A stretch of 42,500 nucleotides of DNA from Glandiceps talaboti (taxonomy: Eukaryota > Hemichordata > Enteropneusta > Spengelidae): contig NC_135551.1 of the NCBI RefSeq assembly GCF_964340395.1, forward strand, positions 18,498,503-18,541,002, written 5' to 3'. Positions 1-32,541 of this stretch are shown in pieces. Below the pieces are notes generated by a model. It had not been told where the DNA came from, searched no databases, and saw only the letters and a program-made list of their open reading frames with translations. Each line of letters opens with the position of its first letter. Position 1 is the first letter of the stretch. The translations under genes and the position numbers were made by a program.

Positions 1-545
1 ACTTAGAATGACTTGTCATGTAAAGAACATCTGCAGAGCAGCATCCCTAGCCATTCGAAAGATCGGCCAAATTCTGAAGTACCTCGACAACGCCAGTACC
101 GAGAGACTAATCCATGCATGTGTTATCTCTAGGCTGGACTGATTTATTGCAATTCCATCCTCTGTGGATTATACCAGACAAAGAGATCCATAACGTGTGC
201 AGAACACAGCTCCAGGACTTGTTGTCGAACTACGCAAATATGATCATGTCTCACCAGTATTACGTAACCTTCATTGGTTACACCTGTACATCATCGCCTA
301 CAAGGCTGTCACAAACTATCACCATCCTATATCACTGAACTGTTACCCGTTCACAATTGCAGCCAACGCGTACTTTACGTTCCAGTACTCAGCTTACACT
401 TGCCACCCGCGTGTTGCAACTACTACATACGGACATCGCGACTTCTCTGTTGCCGGTCCTAAGTTATGGAACTCTCTCCCAATTCACATTATAGGAGAGC
501 TTTATCGAGCTGTAACAGCAGTATATGCCAAAAACAGCCTGACCT
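1..545 (+). pseudogene. decayed 3' end of a CR1/L2-type LINE reverse transcriptase ORF
   Basis: Pieces of the C-terminal part of a non-LTR retrotransposon polymerase can be read by moving between frames. They include RLIHACVISRLD near 95-140, YCNSILCGL near 147-173, RVQNTAPGLV then KYDHVSPVLRNLHWL near 193-280, LSPSYITELLPVHNCSQR near 317-370, and TTYGHRDFSVAGPKLWNSLP near 421-480. The order matches the thumb and tail region of CR1/L2/Rex1-like LINEs. At least three frame changes and in-frame stops show that it is dead. The left end is cut by the window, and no 3' tail repeat is visible after 545. The superfamily is secure; the exact clade is not. Confidence 0.8.
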
Positions 546-1572
546 TGACATCTGGTCTTGAAAGATCGGGTCATTGGCAACTTCAGTCAAAACAAAATGG
601 GTCAAGACATGTGTTCGCGCCTTTTGTGGGCTTTCCAAAACTTGGCTGTGTTTGCAAGACGTAGGATTGGTACTAAACCAAAGTAATTTTGAACACTTTA
701 TTCATTTGTGGAAGGGATCCTGAATACTTTATCTACAGTAACAACGATGGCGACTTTCTCTCATTAATAATGGCCCACTACTTTGTTCGGGAACGTCTGC
801 ATCAGATATTTGCCATACATGAGCATTCAATCACAAAAAAAACGTTGAACGACAAGGCAGTGGTAAACTAAGAACTTCACTGAAAACTGTGAACTCAGTG
901 CATGCTCTGGTATTCTGCATTATATTATGTACATTTGTAATAAGCCATGTGTGAGTATGGGGGTGATAGGTTTATCTGATTACAAGATTATCTTTATAGT
1001 GATTAATAGGGTATACTTTATTGTTTTAAACAAAAGAACTCATCACAAACTAGGTAGTTTTAGCATAGCTTGTGACAAGCAAACTCGCGTGAGAGCAAGA
1101 ATTGTGTTGTATCTTCTTGACGCGAAAGGTCCTTCGTTTTTAAAACTCACATATTTTATCTTCTTTTTCTCCTTCAAATATCAAATAATAAATGCATATA
1201 AATTTACTGGGCTGACATTGTTGAATCAACCAAACAAATTATCATATTCTGTGTCACGATTCCACTTGACAAAGTAGAATTTTAATTGTAATTTGTTATT
1301 TGAATAACCAATTTGAATGGACTCATTCATTTGGGATTTCATGTTGGCCATTGACAGTTAATACTTACAAAAAGTGAAATATCACAGTAAATGAGACTCC
1401 CTAGCTTCTCTTCATTTACTCGACTCGTGGAATCAATCTAAAGTATGTACTCTATTTTCGAATAACGATGTGAAGAAAGGTACAGTACAGAAGACTGCAG
1501 TGGAACCCCCTAACTCTTCTAGTAAATATTCACACTGCATCTTCAAATAGAAGATGGTTGTACATTGCAAAT
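546..1572. other. no recognised gene; AT-rich flank
   Basis: Short open stretches occur here, but none has a recognisable domain, splice context or repeat composition. I see nothing that supports a gene. Confidence 0.5.
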
Positions 1573-1578
1573 TTTATT
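1573..1578 (-). promoter_or_regulatory. candidate polyadenylation signal AATAAA for the SLC16-like gene
   Basis: A canonical AATAAA hexamer on the minus strand lies about 200 nt after the stop codon of the SLC16-like gene. It is the nearest clear one I noticed. Such hexamers occur by chance in AT-rich DNA. Confidence 0.35.
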
Positions 1579-1781
1579 CCTCATTATTGTTACCCAAACT
1601 GCTGTAAAACTTGTTCTCAATGACGAACCATCATCTTTGGAACGACATTCGACGTCTCTATCTATGATGTCATTATGAGTGTATGCCAAGAGAAGCAGCG
1701 AACCATAGCCCATCAAAATTATATTACTCTGCTGTTCGTCCTCAGAAAAAAAATATGGTGAGTTTAGAATGCACTAACTCA

Positions 1782-9032
<7,251 letters not shown>

Positions 9033-9441
9033 GCTTTCTGTTAAAAAATATATTGTGTCATTGACTTGGTTCCCGAAACAAATAACATACGTTCCCCCGG
9101 ACCCCCGGGAGCAGCTACCATAGAGACAATACGGTGGTCATGAGGGTCCACTGAAAAGGGGTGCTGTTGTGCTCATAAGGTATGAGAAACAGTTTACTAT
9201 TCATATAAACTAATATAAACACAATACTATAAATAAAACAAACGCAAAATTTCGGTGGATTGAAACCATGTCAGTGTCCGACTGAGTCGATAATTGGTGA
9301 CACTGTTTAATACAACATTTCATTTAGTGCAAATGAGATTATAACTTTAAAACACCTATTCCTGCAAATGGAACACCGAAAAGCAATCCATAGTATCAAT
9401 TTTATGCGATGCAATTAGTATAAAGGGGTCTTCTGTTTGGC

Positions 9442-9666
9442 TGTATGTATGTATGTATGTATGTATGTATGTATGTATGTATGTATGTATGTATGTATGT
9501 ATGTGTGTGTATGTCTGTCGATCTGTCTGTGTGTATATGTGTGTATGTGTATGTATGTATGTATGTATGTATGTATGTATGTATGTATGTATGTATGTAT
9601 GTACGTATGTATGTATGTATGTATGTATGTATGTATGTATGTATGTATGCATGCATGCATGCATGG
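9442..9666. repeat. (GTAT)n microsatellite with GTGT/GTCT interruption
   Basis: Two long GTAT tracts are joined by a TG/TCTG-rich section, then GCAT repeats. The open frames across it are repeat translations, not genes. Confidence 0.97.
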
Positions 9667-9746
9667 TATGGTATGGAAACAGTTTTGATTTAGAGGTCTC
9701 AGCAGAGTCTCCCCATATCAGTTTTACATCCATTAAGGGGGAGGTT

Positions 9747-9804
9747 ATGTATGTATGTATGTATGTATGTATGTATGTATGTATCTATGTATCTATGTAT
9801 CTAT
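9747..9804. repeat. (GTAT)n/(CTAT)n microsatellite
   Basis: A second GTAT tract, 80 bp after the first, ending in alternating GTAT and CTAT units. Confidence 0.95.
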
Positions 9805-12264
9805 GAGAAAGACGGCGACGGTTTCACACATCAGTGATTTGTGCACTCTTGTGAAAAGGAATGCTATTAATATGTAAATAAAACTAATAATGAATAATGA
9901 AGGGAGTGTTTTCCATTAATGGCTGCCAAACACGAACCAAACTAACCTGATAATCTTGCGAAATTTTAAAGACTTTGTCTGTTGTTTTCTTCGATGGGAG
10001 TGCGCTGCATTGTTAGATACGTACGTTATTTGGGATGGGGGTCGAAGACCGTATGATAACGATTCCTCTGATCATGGTTTGAACCCAGATAAATTATCAG
10101 AATGGTCGACACAACACGCAGGCCAGGCATAGGTCGGTCAGATCAGGTCAGGTTGGAATCTTTTTTTCAGATTCAGATTCATATCAGATTTCTTTGGATT
10201 CGTTTTAGTGTTTAGATTTTTTGTTTATATTAGTTTTCGCAGAAATCAAGCTTTTAGCATTCTTATGGAATTGCCGATTTTAGCAAGCTTGTCAGTTTTC
10301 TGTATTTCTGCAATTAAAGGACTGGTCAGTTTCTTCCCCCTGGGGTGGGGATGGATTGGTGCGGGTCACCTTATTTTTGAAATTGGCAGTAGGGGTCATC
10401 CTTAATCTAAATAAAATCCGATGTAGTGTACACATTGCGATTTATTTTTGGCTGTTACGTTTACTGTCGTTTGTACATTCGTGAACGCTCGTTACATACA
10501 TCCGACTCAGTACCATAGGTTTTCCCAAACCCAATCTCGTACTTACGAGTAGCCAACCACAATCCGTCTTACAATATACCACTCAGTGTTCGATATTTTA
10601 AGAAAGAAATCTACCAATCAATAAAGTTGTCTGCGCTCTGAAGTACTGTACCCCCTTGTTGTCGGCATATTACGCGTTTTCGAAGGTTGAGTGAATTCAC
10701 TCAGCGCTCTCGCGTGGCTCGGGAAATCCTATGGTATTGTATCAGATGTATGTAACGAACGCTCACAAGAGTGACATGACCCTGTCTCAGATCTGAAGTG
10801 TGGTTCTTTTCCCCGTTTCTTACCTATTTTCTTAATACAAAACGCAGCAGGCCAGGTGCAGGACAGGGCAAGTATAGTCAGGTATTGACTGAATGTTATT
10901 TTTGGATTCACACGATAAGTCAAATATAATTGATTTTGGGGTCCGCACCCAAAAGTTAGCGCCCTCAGTGGTGATAATGTTTTCAACCTGTTTCTGTATT
11001 ACTTATCGGTGTATCGACCACTGATTAAAAAGCTTTTTTAAGTACAATGTCTAATTTGACAATTCGGTGAATATATATATATATTGGTTGTAAAATAATA
11101 CTCTGGTTACAAACTAGTGCAGTTTTATGATTCAAAACCAAGCTTTTGCTCAAGATTTAAACTTGTCACTACAGTATTTTTAATATTAATAACTAATTAA
11201 CTACTATTAACCACTAATTAACAGATAAAATTTCTTTAAGTAATTGATAAAAGTTTAGTGACCATATCTTTGGTAACTTGGTGGTAAAAATGTCCCAGTT
11301 GCAGGTTTGTCACGAGTTTTATTTATTTATTTATTGTCACAAAATAAACAAGACACACACGCAACCATTAATATATGCTTACAATCTCAGAAAAAAAAAT
11401 ACACAAGAAATCTAATAATAGCCATGTGAGCTCTCAAGGAATCTCTTTCAGATCAAAGAAGTTCTGAAGTCAGAAAATCCTTAATTTGGAAAATTTACAT
11501 CGTATGTTTCTGAAGTTATGTGACTTGGAACTGACAGATATCAAAAAACAAAGCCTGCTAATCACTGCGACGTGTGGCCAGTCCCCATTTAGCAGAGCTG
11601 TTCCCATACTCGACGTTAATTGGCAACTTTTGGTTCGCAATTTCGAAGAGTTGGTGTATAAAGTACTCATATAATACATGCTAAAACTTTGGAATGGGCG
11701 GCCGTATTAAATTCTGTGTTATTCATGACCCGAGCGCCCGTACATTTCTTCAATCTGTTAAAATAGCTTGTTTAAATGACGCCCTCTATGGCAGGATCAG
11801 AAAAATCACAACGTTACTGATTGTATGATAGCAACCCCACGACATTCAGACTGTTAAAGTATGGTTAGGAAATAACAGTATGACCAACGTTAACATGTAC
11901 TCATACATTTACTTTCTAAAAACTTACTCGGAAGAATATATTTACATAAACTTGGATTCAATTACACTGGTATGAAGTTAATGTCGATGGATGCCTTCGA
12001 TGGAAGGGTGGAGAGGGAAGGGGAAGAAGGAGATGTGTAAGGGGAGATGGGAAAAATGAGGGGAATGGGAGGAGGTGGGAGTCTATTGGCAATTGATCTC
12101 TTTGAGATATCAACTATCAGACCTCCGACTACCAAAACACGATAACAATGCTTCCACGTACACGTTTATGCAAATCAAGATACTGAATACACAGTGTTTT
12201 ATGGCCAATGTAGCTTTAGACGTTAACGTTGGAGAGTATAAAAATAAGAAAACATACCGAGCGA
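9805..12264. other. no recognised gene
   Basis: AT-rich intergenic sequence. At 11320-11400 a T-rich start followed by an A-rich stretch resembles the reversed tail of a retroelement, but no protein similarity is visible. The sequence near 10905-10960 is partly an inverted match to 12650-12700, suggesting fragments of one repeat. Confidence 0.5.
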
Positions 12265-12625
12265 AGCTTTAAAGTAGCCATATGGATGAGTATTAGGTAT
12301 TTATTTTGGATTTTTAATTTATAAATCATTTTACCATGCCTTCTTACTTGGAAAATCAATATGAAACAACATACCCCAAACACTTTTTTATAACTCAATA
12401 AATTGCAGAAGATTGATAAATATGTAAATTCTTTGTTATTGTACGTACAATAACAAACTTTTTTACACACGTTTGAGCTTTTTGCATTGGAATTGAGCTA
12501 CAAACACAGACTTAGTCTATGTTGTTTCACATTGATTTTCAAATAGGAAGCCTTTTAAAACTGTTTTGTAAATTAAAAATAAAAAGTAAATACTCAATCC
12601 TCATCCATATGACCACTTTAAAAGC
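12265..12625. mobile_element. foldback/MITE-like element, copy 2
   Basis: Begins GCTTTAAAGTAGCCATATGG and ends with the reverse form ATATGACCACTTTAAAAGC. The arms repeat the TATTTATTTTGGATTTTTAA and ACTCAATAAATTGCAGA segments of the copy at 2931-3529. The centre has a 26-nt perfect palindrome at 12432-12457 (half: TTTGTTATTGTAC). This copy lacks the insertion seen in copy 1 and is more diverged between arms. Confidence 0.8.
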
Positions 12626-14076
12626 CCGTGTTTCAATTCCGGATCATAGTATTCTTGGTGGTGCTTGGGTGCGCACCCAAAATCAATTCTATTGGGTATA
12701 TTGCACCATACCGTGTGTACTGCTACACAAATATTTTTACCCACGTGTACAGGTGATTCAATACTGCTCATGATCAGAGTGTACAATATAATGAATAAGT
12801 CATCACATTATCGAATTATTTACTGTCACATACACATATTAGTTATAAAAACATAAAGTTAAAATAATCAAACTTTTTGCCTTAACACATAGCGTACACA
12901 TTCTTCGAAATTAACTTTACATCTCCATAGCCCTCAGAAAATCGATTGAAAACATTACATAATTAATGTTATAATTATATTAAAATGTAAATATAGCAAA
13001 CCAAATTAGCATTGTAATGCTTCACCAGTTATAGAGGGCAGTCATCGTCGGCCATTGACTGTTTCAACATCACAGCTAAGCTGCGGACTGGTTTAAGTTA
13101 AACTACCGGTATATAACCGCGAAATATTATATCAACATAGACTTTCATATCCATGTAATTTTATATTAAATAAAATTTTGCGTCAATGATGGGGATTTTT
13201 TAAATATAAGTTACGTTATACAGAATACAGCATACCATGCCATGCCACACAAGAAAGTGGAGTCGACTGGTATAGCTGCTGTGTCGATATCACTCAACCA
13301 TATCTCCCTCGCTAGACAAGTATAATTCGTGGGCAATTTTAAGATGAGAGCATTTATGATTAAAACGACTAATTACGCGAATATTTTTTACTGTAGCTAT
13401 AACCGTCCATCAATAGACTCTTTTCTCACAAATGGCATCGTCGTAAACCACAGCCTCTTTTACGGCACCGTCCAAAACGCACCGTCAATTTATATTTCGC
13501 AGTGTCGCGGAAGAAATAACAGCTCTGATGTGCGAGAATAACAATTGGCTGTCGGAGTGGACCTAAAAGATGTAGTCCGTACAAAAAAAATTAAACTGTT
13601 CATTTCGTGGCCATTATAATATCAAGCAGTCATTTTATTTGGAACATTACATGTGAATTGTTTCACTGTAAACTTCAACCAATCTGTATCTGAACGATTT
13701 CCAAGTGTTAGCTAATACCGCATGTGTCGCATCACAGGTATCACAGACAGGTTTTTTTTCCTTGTATATATGTGGTCATGTCCATAAATATCATGAATAC
13801 CAGATTTAAAGTGAATAAGGGCCGAACCATAGCTCTTTCGACCTACACACATATTGCTGGAATTCAAAATGCTACACATGATTGTACAAATTAATTATAT
13901 GAAACTGCATCACATTTAAAACTTTGAAATTTGAAGCTTGCATTTTTAAGATATAGCCTAATTACCGAAACTCATTAAATATGCAAATTATTCATCAAAA
14001 CTATAAGCTACATCAACAAACTTCATAGGACACATGTGCTTTGGTATGGTTAACGTATGTACCAAATTGAATTTGA

Positions 14077-14080
<4 letters not shown>
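12626..14080. other. no recognised gene; contains a dispersed repeat at 13436-13541
   Basis: The segment 13436-13541, with AACCACAGCCT and TTTACGGCACCGTC, matches the complement of 24705-24783. It is the only structure I can support here. Confidence 0.55.

Positions 14081-14164
<84 letters not shown>
14081..14164. repeat. (ACAG)n microsatellite
   Basis: About 21 uninterrupted ACAG units. Confidence 0.97.
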
Positions 14165-14165
<1 letters not shown>

Positions 14166-14546
14166 ATTATAACATAACTCTCCCTTACAACAATCGCATC
14201 TTCTTACTTGGACGATGAGGGCCACCTTTTCTATCATCCGCATAATGGTGTAAGATAAGGGCAGTTTTGTGTGCAGGTTTTCCGTTATATATGTATGGAG
14301 GTAGAGAGTGCGAGCAAAGTTCACGCAGACTCGGATCCGGACTTTTATTGAGGTCACTTACAGTACGTATTAGAAAGCGACACACCCGTGCCGTGAAAGG
14401 ACTTACGACGAAGCATATATACGTACATGCAATGTTGTGAGTGGTCAACGACACATCGTCATAATTTATCATAGCTTGACGCTCTCTGGCTGTGCTCGAC
14501 GCGACGCCTTCAACCATTCATCTATATTTACTCACAAGGTTGAATT

Positions 14547-26458
<11,912 letters not shown>

Positions 26459-29110
26459 TAACAGAATTTCGTGTTGCATGTATTGCTGCTTCGAAGTATA
26501 GAAACAACGACGTATCAATAACACCCGTGTGGGTGGTAAAACATTAATCAAATTTTGGATTTTTGAGATTTGAAGGAAAAAAAACCTCAGCAGTTGTATA
26601 AACAACTATTATACTAGAATGTATATTTGGTTATAACTTCAAACACCTTAGTATATTAACATGCGAAGTAACTTGGAAGTCTCAAACATTCGGTTTCAAA
26701 TGGTGACTTTTTTTTCAGATGGCAGATCACATCTTTTCCGAAATTATTTTATTACAAAAAAAAAAATTTGAAACAAATTAATAAGCACGGGAAAAATAGT
26801 ACAATTCATGAAATATACACCATTATTAAGTATATTTATCGATTCAAGAAGTTAGTATTCTTTTCTATCCAAAATTACCAAAAGTGCACTTTTCATCGAA
26901 TGTAACTTTCAATGCAGGGTACCGGATCCATCTTCTGAACTCAACGCAAGGGGGCGGTCTTCGATATTAAAACGGGACGTATAGTATAACATTCATTTGG
27001 ATTGTGACAAGTCGGATATGCAAGGCCATTAAAACACAAAGTAAATGGCTGCTCTGAGACCATTCTTCACAACTATACACAGTTTTGGTATGAAATATGA
27101 AGTAGAGCAGCGTCTTTTTTTTTCATAAATGTGGTAACCACATTTTTATTATAAAGACAACTTTTTAATATTATGTGTTTTGTTTCCATGATTATCATTT
27201 CAAAGACGTTTTTGTTTTTAGTAGCATGTTCTATAAAAATAGGAGCGGGCCGTGGGATGGGGTAGCAGAGATGAGTGTTTACAAACAAATAGACTGGCAC
27301 AATATTCGATCCATGCATTATTTCGATTTCTCAATGATGTAGTACAATGTGAACCCTGTGAGGTTTGTCGTCGAGGGCGCTCTTTAGTCGCGGCTCCAAT
27401 TTGACGCTGAATCCGAAGGTCAAGTCTCGACTTTATCTGATAGCATTTAGCCTAGAAAATAGATACTAAGTATTTTTTTGTACTACGGAGTTGCACTAAA
27501 TTATGTGCTGTCCATGAATCTTTATTTCGTTCCTATTTTAAGTATAATTATCTTCTCTCTTTGCTGTAAAGTTTCATTTCGAAAGTGCCGTTTCTGATGC
27601 AAATTAAAATACACCTATAGCTTAGTTACTACATAGACCCTACACATGTAGGGTCTATGGTTACCATACAACTAACATACACACTAGCCTTATATGAATA
27701 TACTGATACTGTACACAACGTAAGACATCATTTTCTTTATTCAAATGGCTGATAACTTTCAAGCGACATCAGTTCAACATGTCCATTTGCGGGAGATTTC
27801 AATCACCCGAAAAAAGTCTTGTTTTACTTCGTTGAAATATACATTTTATCGTCATTTTAAATACCGTGCCTTCCTGTCCAATGAGTTTATTTTAATTTTT
27901 ATCTCTTTAAAACAACATGAATAATTATTGAAACCTTTTAATTTTGCTATTGTTTCACTATGAAACTGAACAAGGCGAACTAAGTAAGAGGAAGAGACGC
28001 AGTGGCGTTGAAAGAGCGACATCTACGGCAGATTTTCTGTATGCCTTTGTTTACATTTTCACATTTTATGTACATGATGTAGTTTGTTTGGAAAATGATA
28101 ACTTCAGCTGAGCTTTTTGATATAAGTATGTATTTTACGCCAGTATTATTAATGTATATTTTATTTAGCCTAAGAACAAAACATTTTTGATGTAAACAAA
28201 AAAGAAAAGAATTATGAGCTGAATTTAGTAATATTTTAAAATAGTTTGCTACTCCCATCTTTTTTAACAATTCATTGATAACAGGTATTTCTATCAAGCC
28301 AAAAGGCTGTGTGCTGAAGAAATGTTGAAATATGATTTTTTTGACACATATTATGTATTTTGATGTAACGTTTTTGTTCTCTGAAATATTTACTTATTTA
28401 TTTTTTGATACTCTGAGCACAGCTTTCAGGAACCTGTCATGTTTCATAATTGTAAAGGGTCTACAGAACTTTCCTTGAACGTGTACAGTTGTTTCTGTGA
28501 GATTGTGTATGACTTGTCTAGAGACTACCCACTGGCTTTTAAATCTGAAGATCTCTTCCAGTGTCCTAATCTAGTAAAAATCTAACTAGACAACATGCTA
28601 GACAACAGTAGTAATCCATCACACATTGGCAGGCACTTGTAATACGCCTTTCCAAAATTTGCCATGGTGGCGCTCTACTTCCTGCCTGTGTGTACCTTTG
28701 GGGGTATACATGGTATAGGTTACTTGGTGTATCCATGTACGTATAACCTGTGTTTATATTTCCATGGTTAATCATAGAGCACTGCTGCCTTTCCTCTATG
28801 TCTGAACAATACGAAAAACATCCCTGAGTTACACTCCTACAAAATACCAAGGGAAAAAGCTCGGTACTCTGAGGTGATGATACCCCAATTTGAGCGCGGT
28901 CACTTTATTGTCAATTTCCTGTTTGCAGTCTGGAATGGCCAGTTGGATTGGGTACTTCATGAAAAACATCTTCTTCCTAAACCATGTCTTTGATATGCAA
29001 ATTATGCTAATGGTAACACCACCTTCAACTTTGACTGTAAGTCCGGCGTAGATTACTGGATTAATACAGCTATTGGGGGGTAATTATAAATTTATCACAG
29101 AATGCTGTAC
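26459..29110. other. downstream of the claudin-like gene; no coding sequence recognised
   Basis: Probably holds the 3' UTR of the claudin-like gene at its start. I saw no convincing polyadenylation signal or exon on either strand. Confidence 0.45.
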
Positions 29111-29151
29111 TAGATTAGATTAGATTAGATTAGATTAGATTAGATTAGATT
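29111..29151. repeat. (TAGAT)n pentanucleotide repeat
   Basis: Eight units. Confidence 0.96.
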
Positions 29152-29220
29152 GATTCCACTAGGTGCAGCTTTACAAACCAATGGAGAGTCGAAAACAATA
29201 TGATACAGCAATGACCAATC

Positions 29221-29318
29221 CATGTATGTAACTCAATAAATGACAAAACATAAAGGTTAAAAAAGTTTGTTATTGTACATACAATAATATTTGCCATTCA
29301 TATGGCTACTTTAAGGCT
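29221..29318. mobile_element. foldback family, truncated copy 3
   Basis: Has the family phrases ACTCAATAAATGACAAA, the central GTTTGTTATTGTACATACAA (palindrome broken by one change) and the end ATATGGCTACTTTAA. One arm is missing. Confidence 0.65.
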
Positions 29319-31702
29319 AGTCTCGGCTATACGGCTTCATCAAAGATGGTCTGCACTGATGGTTCACACTGAGGGGCAGAGAGTCTATGGGTAACCAGTA
29401 ACCAAGACTACAGTAAGGTCCAAATTGCCATAACATTTGGCTAGCGCTGTTAATATTTACCCACTGAAACAAAATGCATAAAACATTTACTGGAAATCAT
29501 TCTGACTAGCTGAAGTACCTGTCTACTCATCAATCACTAACAGCGCTGTGTATATTGGTTTGATTTCTAGTATGAATAAACTGTCTTTTTATGGATGACA
29601 TGTAAATTTGTAGGATATTTACAGAATTATTGTAACATTTGCTCTGTACATAAACAGACAAACATTCATCTATTTGTCTGGCTGCAAAGCAAATACCATG
29701 TGAAGCTTTGCAAACACTGTAACTAGCCCTGCTTGCAGACAGAGTAAGTCAGGACTCAACCCTAATGATATCCTTCTCCTTGAGGAGTTCACCATTTGGT
29801 AAGTCAGGTGAAGTCTATATTCAATAAACACCTGGGGGAGACACAGAAGTGTTGCTTAGGTACAGCAAGTCCCATACACCATTTACAAGCAGGACTACAC
29901 TGTAAAAGGATGACTTATCAGTAGTATAGTCAAACACACTTCAGTGAACACAACATGAAAATAAAAAACAGGCAGCTGTTGTAGTTGTAACTATTGGGCC
30001 ACTAAACTCTTTTTTTTTTTTTTTTTGTAAACCATTGATAAAACATCTAACATTTTTATACACGTTTAATGTTAAATATAATGCCATGTAAGTTCTAGAG
30101 AAATAAACATTTTGGAAAGAAATTCAGAGTGGCTTTTATTTATTTTACTACCAAACCAGAGTGACTATAGTTTCAGTTAGGCATTACAACGTTGTTTTTG
30201 CCACATTTTAAACAAACAAAATGATACAGACACTATTAGCACACACACGTGAAATGTTACATTTATGTCACCATGAACACAAATAAACAATTTCGTGTTT
30301 GAATCTTCCTTGTTTCATTCAACAGCGAGAATAAAATGTATCATTTTATATGTTTGCACGCTCAGTGTCTCTATTTTGTTTTATTTAATTTGTAACAAAA
30401 CATGTTGTGGTAGACATCATGCTGTCTAATTTGGAACTCTATAGTTTCAATTTGTTATTAACATGGATAGGAAGATTTTATCTAGGCTTGCTGCCAGACT
30501 TCACTTTGTGACATTCGTCTCTCTGTATTGTGCACGAAATGCGCCCTGAGCAGCGAAGTACATGAATGGTGTTTGTGACAAATCACTCACTCCTCATCAC
30601 TTTGCCACTCGGGTGCGCTTCGTGGAAGTGCACCTTACGAAGAGATGAATGTCACCACATCTAGCAGTGATATCAGATTACATCCAGTGTGCGACATACA
30701 AGTACATGTGGTTTTTGTATGAATGTTTGCTGTATTCTCTGTGGCTATATGCAAGTGAAAATGTAGCAGAAAACACCACAAGTAGGGTACACAAATCACA
30801 GACAGTCAAATACATCGCCAAGGCATCCTTATCATCTCTCCACCTTTGTGGCAAGAGATGAGAAGAGCACCCTCTATGGCTGATCTTTCAGTCTAGGTAC
30901 AAATAGACAGAGATGTAGTGTTGGTAAACAGCCGTACTCTCAACAGAGTAGCAAGTTTATTGACATTCATAAATGACAATTTATGTTAATTATATCTTCA
31001 TACAACTTATTCAATGCATGCCTAGCTTCCACATGAAGGACTTGGTGACAGTTGTGATGAAAAAAACCATCCATGCCTACAATTCTGTGAAATATACAAG
31101 TAAATGATAGGAACACATAGAAGTGACAAGTACACACACCTTGGCTACATTACAATATATTACATTTACTATGTTTGACCTTGTGTCACTCCCTGTTTAA
31201 GTTTAATAGGAAGAATACTAGCAAATAACAGACACGTGATTGACGAGTTTCCTTGTTCTTAGTGAGGATGGTAGATGTAACATACGATTTATGTCTATGA
31301 AGGGCATTGTCAGATACAAGACATATATGTGATACCTACGGCTTTGTAGCTTAAGGTGCCTGTCATAAAAAGAATTATTGGGTCTGGCAAGAATATTCAG
31401 GAGGGGGAAGGGGTGATCAGGAGGGGGAGGGGTGCTGGGATCGACAGTGGGAATGTTGTACACACGGGTAAATATTGTAAAAGGTGAGATGAAATTACAC
31501 AAATGCATGATTCTATCGAAGTGCAACCAATACAAGGTAAAATAATCAACATGGATGCAGTCTGTTTGCTCTGAAAGAGACAAGATTTACTCCACATGAA
31601 GGTGAATGTGTCACCATAGCCAGCATGGTATTTGTACAGGTATATATACTTGTGTTCCTTTGCAATTACCTGTACATTGTATATCAGAATAACCCCCTCC
31701 GC
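29319..31702. other. no recognised gene
   Basis: AT-rich sequence with an 18-base T run near 30010. No exon, RNA gene or element that I can support on either strand. Confidence 0.45.
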
Positions 31703-31993
31703 TAGTAATCAAAGTGTTTGATATCATGAAATGTACACAATTTGTGTTCATTAGAACTTAGTAATCACAGTGTCTGATATCATGAAATTTACACAATACA
31801 GTGTTCAGAATCACTGAACCCCCAGTAATCACAGTGAAATGTACACAATGCAGTATTCATTAGAACTCAGTAATCAGAGTGTGTCTGATATCATGAAATG
31901 TACATAAGTAGTGTTCACTGGACCCCAGTAATCAGTGTCTGATATCATGAATTGTATACAGTTCATGTTCATTGGAAACCCCCCCCCCCCCCC
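31703..31993. repeat. minisatellite, about five diverged units of 40-65 bp, ending in a 15-base C run
   Basis: Units share AGTAATCA, then GTGTCTGATATCATGAAATG, TACACAAT and GTGTTCATTAGAAC. Units differ in length through internal deletions. The C15 run at 31979-31993 follows directly. Confidence 0.85.
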
Positions 31994-32541
31994 ATCCATC
32001 CACCCACCCAGTAACCACTAGCATACAATGAGTAGTAATACAGTACATTCTTACTTGACAGCATTTGCATATCTTACTTCCCTTTACACTACACTTGAAT
32101 TATATTTCTTTAAATTTCTGAACTTTGCTTGATTTTGAGAATTTCTCCATTGGAAATTGCATAATTTTATTTAGAGAAATATGTAAATGTGTGAGGGGAA
32201 AAAAGTAGACAGTTTTAAAGAATATTTACAATTATAAAGATCTGAAAAATAACATCTAATTTGAGGTGAAATAATTTGTGAAAAACAACACACACACTCT
32301 CTACAACTGACTCAGTTTATTCACGATTCTAGCCAAAAATGTGGCTTAGGAATTTGTTGGGGCTCTAAGTCTTGCAAAAGGTGTTACTGAGGTATTTTCG
32401 GGAGCATTTATATTCCTATTGCGTGTCCTGCATTATGTAGTATGTACATGCTGAAATATATTGAACCACATTTGAGGCACACATGTAGATAACTGTTCAC
32501 ATCAATTCAACAACATAAACATCATGGGTGAGGACCCAATA

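Noticed and set aside
9356-9806. Several overlapping long open frames with IHTY or MYVC repeats
   Set aside because: They are translations of the GTAT microsatellite on both strands.
10020-10095. tRNA-like B box (GGTTTGAACCC) suggesting a SINE head
   Set aside because: No A box at the right distance and no cloverleaf.
10905-12700. Inverted match between 10905-10960 and 12650-12700 around CCGCACCCAAAA
   Set aside because: Only about 28 nt are convincing; too short to call an element.
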